A stretch of DNA of 64,000 nt from Coffea arabica (taxonomy: Eukaryota; Streptophyta; Magnoliopsida; Gentianales; Rubiaceae), in NCBI RefSeq assembly GCF_036785885.1, contig NC_092316.1:45803001-45867000 (forward strand), in the 5' to 3' direction. This document shows positions 58,640 through 64,000 of the stretch, piece after piece. The position numbers and the translations under genes are program-made. The notes beneath the pieces were generated by a model. The model saw nothing but the letters and a program-made list of their open reading frames with translations. It did no database searches and was not told the DNA's origin. How positions within the stretch are numbered: the stretch's first letter is position 1; every line of letters begins with the position of its first letter.

Positions 58640-59200
58640 TGCACCAGAGGATAGGCCTATAGCCATGGTCCAGCCCAATCGCAAATTGTAACATATTTGG
58701 TCTACTTGACATGTATAGCATAATCGGTGTATCCAACAGACAGTCATCCCTTTTTTTTTGATAAATTTGATTTGGCTCTGATAGGCCGCCATTGTTCATA
58801 CCCAAACTTTCATTTAATCTTCCAATTTTGTTTTTATTCCCTGGCAAGGGTGAAGGATCTATGCAAACGGAGTGAAGGAACTGAGATGGTTTTATTCCTG
58901 AATTGGTGAATTGTATTTGCTTCTAATTTTTTTTTTAATTCAGTCAATTTCATCTTCAAGTCCCCAATTACTTTTTTTTAACCCCTCATCTCATGCCTTA
59001 TGCTGCAAGTACCACATCTCTTTCTCCACTCTCTCCCTTTCTCCTCTGTCTCTGTTCTCCTTTTATATCTTTGCTGATTTTTGGTTATTTGCTACTTTGT
59101 TCAATTATTCTAAGTTTCCAAGAGGGCAAAATTCTTAGCAGTACTAGATTATTTTGAAATCCATATCAGTGGAATTAGGATGAAGTCCACATTGCTAAGC
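58640..59200 (+). promoter_or_regulatory. Promoter / first-exon-like piece, copy B
   Basis: It begins with the aataggcctatagc-type landmark and has the CT-rich tract (58980-59065) and the ATG at 59180 in the frame M-K-S-T-L-L. The splice-like GT is altered (AAG|CTACC), unlike copies A, C and D, so the copy may be inactive. Confidence 0.35.
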
Positions 59201-59721
59201 TACCTCCCTTATCCGTCCTCTAACTCTCTCATGCATATGAATAATCATCCTGTGTTAGGTTTTCTGTTCTCATTGCTAGCATGTTTTCTAGATATCTACA
59301 GAATAATAGATGGTAGAAATTTTCAAAAAAGGAAAGTCATTGCATCATATAATAGGCCTATTGCAATGGGCCAGCCCAATGGCAAATTCCAACAGAATAT
59401 GGTCTACTTTACGTATTTAGCTTTATATTAACCTATGTATCCTACTGCGCCATCGTTCTATTTTTTTCACTTTTTTTTATTTAATTTTTTGATTTAGCAT
59501 GTAGTCGCAAACTTCCGATTGTAGTCTCAAGAAATATGCAAAGTGAGCGAAGATACTGACAACAATTTTATTCCTAAATTGGTGGATTGTATTTTTCAAT
59601 CAATCAAATATTGAAATTCATGATTTCTTTTGCTTTTGATTTCCCCACTTCTCTCTTGCCCTATGCTGCAATCCTCTCTTTCCCCTTCCCTCTCTCTATT
59701 TATCTTTCTCCTATCCTCTGG

Positions 59722-59872
59722 CTCTATATATTAGGTGGAAGTGGAATCCCTCCCTAATTTTCCCTGTTCTTTTTGGGTTTTGCTGATTTTGGTTATTCAC
59801 TACTGCAATTGTTCTGAAATGCCTGCCATTCTGAAACTCCATAGCAGCTGGGATGAAGTATACATTATTGAG
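59722..59872 (+). promoter_or_regulatory. Promoter / first-exon-like piece, copy C
   Basis: This is the counterpart of copy D: TATA-like ctctatatatta near 59722, ATG at 59853, 20-nt frame ending GAG|GTTC. Confidence 0.35.
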
Positions 59873-60088
59873 GTTCTTTTTCTTTGTCATCTCTCTATTC
59901 TGAATTAATGGTCTCTCTTTGTTATCTTAGACTTGTTTTTACTATGTTTTTGTTCTGGGTAGAAAATTTTGGATCATCATCATGTATCTAGTTCGTCTTT
60001 CCAATTTCTGAAACCTTGTGGCCTATTGATTTTAATTTTATGCTAAACTCAACGTTGGTAGTAATAGTCTAGTTAAAAGGATTGTTAC

Positions 60089-60186
60089 CTGAAACATTGA
60101 AGGCATAACCTACAGTTATCCCACCCAATAGTGCTAGCAGCTTCAGAATTCGAATTCGATTGATGACATCCTTCCTTTGAACAAAT
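60089..60186 (-). pseudogene. Exon Z, right copy
   Basis: Identical in frame and splice borders to 2008-2105. It encodes the basic stretch and membrane segment. Confidence 0.55.
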
Positions 60187-60282
60187 CTGCAATTTTCAAA
60201 AGAAAATCATGCTGACTTCATTAGTAAGGAAGTGTGAGTTTTCGCATTAACATGTAACTTTACACAAAATATACTAGATTAC

Positions 60283-60560
60283 CTAGGTGAATGGGTAGGC
60301 ATAATGTGTTCAGATTGAGTAATAGAGACAGATTCAGCACTGAACCGGACCTCTGCTATAGACTCGGGCTCAACAGTCCATTCTTCAATCTCTAGCAGGT
60401 ACCGGGATTGTTTGGGTTGGGGTTTCACTGTAGACCAGGATGAACTAGGCACCTCTTTGATCTTTTGTGGGGTTGGGGCTTTTTCAACCTGTGTGGTTGG
60501 TATAACAACTAAAGAAGTTTTAGGGTTCACACATTGGTAGAATAGTTCTTAATTTAACAT
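60283..60560 (-). pseudogene. Exon Y, right copy, with an early stop
   Basis: The block matches 2202-2479, but the fourth codon is TAA instead of GAA, so any transcript reading through from exon X would end here. Other changes are mostly single substitutions. The left copy lacks this stop. Confidence 0.6.
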
Positions 60561-61032
60561 CTAGTGAAATAATTGATCTCCTTTATACATGAGCCCTATA
60601 GACAATTCTACATCCACACAATTAATAGATTTTGATCAAAAGTTTGATAAAGCTCGACTACCAAAAAATATTTGGTTACAGGGTGCATAATCATGCTTTC
60701 CTAGATAGCACTTGAACCAGTTTGAGATGCAAGTAATTAATTAAAGCACTTTTGACCTCCCCCTTCTTGCAGTGCTACACCGATTAAAATTTGGACAATG
60801 TTCAATGCTATCTGCATATTTTTTTTTGGGGAAGAGATGTTCAACTTATTGTGGGTAATGGTGTGTTTGCTGCTGGAAATTGCGCAACCAAGTGATGGTG
60901 CTGCAACCTCCACCAATAGAAGGGCCCAAGAAACTGAAGTACATATTGCATACTTTTGTGAACTTTGTTGTTGTATCTTCTAGTTTCTCTGATTACACAA
61001 AACTTCGACCAATTTTGAAATGTCCAAGCTTT

Positions 61033-62172
61033 GGAAGATGCCTCGACCAATTTTGAAATGCAGATGTCGGGGAAGAGATTGGCCCAAGCTACAAAAGCAA
61101 CAATAGCAAGGTTTGGAAGATAGTGTGGAAGAAGAAAGTGGAACATAAACTCAAAATCTTCATCTGGAAATGCCTGCACAATGCTTTACCAGTAAGAGAG
61201 CTCATATATAGGAGAACTAAGCAAGGGAATCCTATATGCTCAGGATGTGGAGAGAATGAAGAAACAACTGAACATGTGCTACTTCAACGTAAAAAAGTTA
61301 AGGGCATCTGGGAGATGGCCCCAATTCAGTGGGATGGTTTAGAGCACCTGACAGATTCTTTTCTAAAATGGTGGACAGCTGTCACTGAATCTCAGGAAAT
61401 CAGAGCAACTGATGACCAAATAAATCTAACCAGTAATGTTCTTTGGCAAATCTGGAAAGCCAGGAACGACCGAGAATTCAACAAAAAGGATAGGGAGCCT
61501 CACAGAATAATTGAGAAGGCTCAAATGGAATGGATGGAGTATTATGAAGCTAACAAGGGGGCTGAACCAAGAAAGAGCACTCGGGAAATAGCAGTACAGC
61601 ACATAACTAATCAAAATGATCATGAAGAACAATGGAAAATGCAGCTCAAGATACTCACCCAACAAAACAAAGATCAGCTAGTTGTTGGGATAGGGATTAT
61701 GGCAACAGACAGCTCAGGACAACTGCAGGCAGCTTGGATGATCAGGGAGAGGAGGTCTGGTGATTCTCTACAGGACCAGGCAGAAGCAGTGAAGTTGGCT
61801 ATGATAAAAGCAGCCAACCAAGGGTGGAGACATATCCAGATCGAGGTGGACAACAAGAAATTATTTGAATACATTCAGAGATCAGGCCATAAGAATAGTC
61901 GAGTTGCTGCACTAATTGATGATATACAGTCTATTAGTAGGTTGTTTTGACTGTGCTCATTTTCCTTTGTTAACATAGGTGAGATAGTATAAGTAAGCTG
62001 AGCAAACATGCTGTTGAAATCTGATTGGATGAAGAATGGGTGAATTCCAATTTTTGGGGCTAATGCACCAAGGTAAATGGTAGGACTGTTGTCTTTTGTG
62101 CTTGGACTCTTGTCCAAATACTGTACAGTTTGCACCAAAATATATGAAGCTATTTTGACAAAAAAAAAATGA
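61033..62172 (+). mobile_element. 5'-truncated LINE with poly-A and 16-bp TSD
   Basis: The insert lies between direct repeats gaaatgtccaagcttt at 61017-61032 and 62173-62188. It ends in an A run (about 62160-62169). It keeps only the 3' part of a plant L1-type element: the zinc-binding domain after RT, then an RNase H-like domain and the 3' UTR. The long TSD, the A tail and the 5' truncation together are the hallmarks of target-primed insertion. Confidence 0.94.
61057..61950 (+). pseudogene. LINE ORF2 C-terminal part: zf-RVT and RNase H-like
   Basis: The frame is open from just after a TGA at 61054-61056. It shows the zf-RVT pattern K-V-W-K-I-V-W, then F-I-W-K-C-L-H-N-A-L-P-V, C-S-G-C-G and T-x-E-H-V-L. 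It continues into the plant RNase H-like domain (G-I-G-I-M-A-T-D-S-S-G ... A-E-A-V-K-L-A-M ... I-E-V-D-N-K-K-L). After the stop at 61948-61950 the following sequence still carries shifted remains of the domain's end. RT and endonuclease are absent. A real translation start cannot be assigned; 61123 is GTG. Confidence 0.9.
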
Positions 62173-62188
62173 GAAATGTCCAAGCTTT

Positions 62189-62611
62189 TAAATGGACTCG
62201 AAATTACTATCCATTTTTTCAAATTCCCTTTGTGCTTTGATCATTCTAAGCTAGTATAACTTAATAATAGAGATTATAACAAAACTATTGCTAAAAGTTT
62301 CTCCTCTGAATTGTTTCAATTGGCAGAAAACATGAGAAGAAACATCTGAATTGTTTCAATTGGCTGAAAACATGAGAAGCAATAATTGTTTCTCCTCTGA
62401 ATTGTTTCAATTGGCTTAATAATATGATTTCGTTGTTGACATCATTGTTATGTATAACTGGAGAAGAAACATCTAAAGACCAAATAACCTACTCCTTCTC
62501 AATCCTTCACAAAACAAATGTGATATTAACGTCCGAGTCTCCTATTTGATGCTCCTATATTTCCACAAGACAATGTAATTAATGATTAAGTCGCTATCCG
62601 ATGTTTTATTT
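62189..62611. other. Spacer with short direct repeats
   Basis: The words gaattgtttcaattggc and gaaaacatgagaag are repeated two to three times at 62305-62420. No gene is seen. Confidence 0.6.
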
Positions 62612-62742
62612 TTCTTCATCAAAAGCAAAAAGCAATAATAAATAAAGATTTTGAAATTCAGCTAGCTTGTAAGAATGACAGAACCCATTGAACACAGGAA
62701 AGACATTTAAGTTCAAACCAAGATAAGAGCAATGGTGCTAAC

Positions 62743-62931
62743 ATGATGAGGTCTGTCCATTGATGCTCCTGCCATATGAAGGGGTGTGCTATCTACTAGG
62801 CACATCTCAATTTGGCGATCAATGAAACACATGAAGAGGATATCAGAATATAACTCCCGTAGGAATTGGAGCTCCTCTTGAAGCTCTCGCTCTCTCGTCT
62901 GAGCGTGAGGCTCTTCATGATGATCCTCCAA
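62743..62931 (-). pseudogene. Exon X, right array copy 1
   Basis: The frame starts M-E-D-H-H-E-E-P-H-A-Q-T and keeps the conserved second half. The last exon codon is CAT|GTTAG rather than CAG|GTTAG, weakening the donor. A stop (TAG) replaces the codon before this Met, where other copies read E-I-L. Confidence 0.5.
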
Positions 62932-63380
62932 AATCTACCTCTCCCTCATCTATTTTTGTTCAAACAAATAAATACAGAAAAGTGTGTTAAACTCCTCTTG
63001 TACAAGATCCTCCATGAGCTCGCTCTCGCTCATCTATTTTTTTTTCAACTGAGCAGGGAAATGTGTCAGATGACCAAAATTTGGAGGAAATCCAACTAAA
63101 TTTCCACTATGAAAAACCCCACAGAAAGGTGCAAAAGGTTAAAACAATCAAACCAAAACAATAGCAAAGCTGGCAACCTGAAGTTAACAACTTCATTCTT
63201 TTCTTCATTTTTTATATTTATGATTCAAGTTTTCTTTGCTTAATTCTGGTGGGTTTTAAAAGTAAAAAGCAATAATAAATAAGGATTTCAAAATTCAGCT
63301 AGGTTGTAAGTATGACAGAACCCATAGAACACAAAAAGAAACAATTAAGATCAAATCACGATAAAAGCAATGGTGCTAAC

Positions 63381-63552
63381 CTGATGAGTTGTGTCCACGG
63401 ATGCTCCAGCCACACAAAGGGGTGTGCTATCTTCTAAGCACATCTCAATTTGGCGGTCAATGAGACACAGGAAGAGGATATCAGAATATAACCCCTGCAG
63501 GAATTGGAGCTCCTCTTGAAGCTCTCCCTCTCTCGTCTCCCTCTAGCTCATT
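63381..63552 (-). pseudogene. Exon X, right array copy 2
   Basis: It shares the shortened start of left copy 1 (the CTCTCGTCTCC type) and keeps the donor CATCAG|GTTAGC. The original ATG region is altered (gagctagagg), so the start is lost. Confidence 0.45.
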
Positions 63553-63899
63553 TATTTTTTTCTAATTGTGCAGGAAAATATGTTAGATGAACAAAATTTG
63601 GAGGTAATACAACTAAGTTTCTAGTATGAAAAACCTATAGAGAGGAGCAAAAGGTTAAAACAATAAAACCAAAATAAGAGCAAAATTGACAACTTGAGGT
63701 TAACAACTTTCTTCTTTTCTTTATCTTTTATGTTTATGATTCAACTTTTCTTTGCTTAATATTGGTGGATTTTAAAAGCAAAAAGTAATAATAAATAAAG
63801 ATTTTGAAATTCAGCTAGCTTGTAAGAATGACAGAACCCATTGAACACAAGAAAAAACATTTAAGTTCAAACCAAGATAAGAGCAATGGTGCTAACTTG

Positions 63900-64000
63900 A
63901 TGAGGTCTGTCCACTGATGCTCCGGCCATACGAAGGGGTGTGCTATCTACTAGGCACATCTCAATTTGGCGATAAATGAATCATAGGAAGAGGATCTCAG
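63900..64000 (-). pseudogene. Exon X, right array copy 3 (cut by window end)
   Basis: Only the last third of the exon, ending CATCAA|GTTAGC, is inside the window. Confidence 0.45.

Larger units (their letters stand above)
59330..60704. repeat. Segmental duplication, right copy (partner 1200-2623)
   Basis: Nearly identical to the left copy and holding the same promoter-like piece, exon Z and exon Y. It continues without break past 60704, showing the target as it was before the Copia insertion in the left copy. Confidence 0.9.
62612..64000. repeat. Tandem array, right part, continuing past the window
   Basis: About two and a half further units of the exon X array, with the same landmarks as 6241-10075 (tatgaaaaacc near 63107 and 63620). 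The array is cut by the window end. Confidence 0.9.

Overview
The window is nuclear DNA of a flowering plant, most likely a eudicot. It is AT-rich, its genes carry introns with GT/AG borders, and it is dominated by Copia and Gypsy LTR retrotransposons, a LINE, hAT-like elements and microsatellites. I find no gene that is clearly intact and functional. What is here is gene fragments, pseudogenes and layered transposons.

Left part (1-10.1 kb). A 1.4-kb segment (about 1200-2623) is almost identical to 59330-60704. It carries a promoter/first-exon-like piece on the + strand and two exons of an unrecognised single-membrane-span protein on the - strand. In the left copy a Copia element (LTR 2624-2883, gag-PR-IN-RT frame 2975-6253) has inserted. 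Its 3' part is lost, and the break fuses straight into a tandem array (6241-10075, period about 0.6 kb). Each array unit holds one - strand exon-like frame (exon X). The same array resumes at 62.6 kb and runs off the window end. In both places the - strand order is exon X array, then exon Y, then exon Z, so the two flanks are probably duplicates of one broken gene.

10.1-19.8 kb is a tandem direct duplication of about 4.4-5.5 kb. Both units carry the same dirigent-family pseudogene with identical lesions. Upstream of the second copy a ~258-bp block is present three times. Unit 1 also holds two exons of a BTF3/NAC-beta fragment that unit 2 lacks.

22.0-30.8 kb is old retrotransposon debris: an Athila-like 3' end, Gypsy LTR pieces, and a clean solo LTR (24273-26137, TSD actcc).

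30.8-53.9 kb holds a - strand STP-like sugar-transporter gene relic. One exon is split by a 399-bp hAT-like element. Its upstream intron region contains a four-level stack: a 1.9-kb hAT-like element (33142-53901, 8-bp TSD) is split by a Gypsy element with 3.1-kb LTRs and almost no internal region (34257-53072, TSD cactg). That Gypsy is in turn split by a gag-only Athila-like element (37406-46172, TSD ttcct) and by a solo LTR (46267-49526, TSD attac). Each insertion has a matching target-site duplication, so the order of events can be read directly.

53.9-64 kb contains unrecognised sequence with GA-rich tracts, three more promoter/first-exon-like duplicates, the second 1.4-kb copy (which marks the empty site of the Copia insertion), a 5'-truncated LINE with a 16-bp TSD, and the right-hand exon X array.
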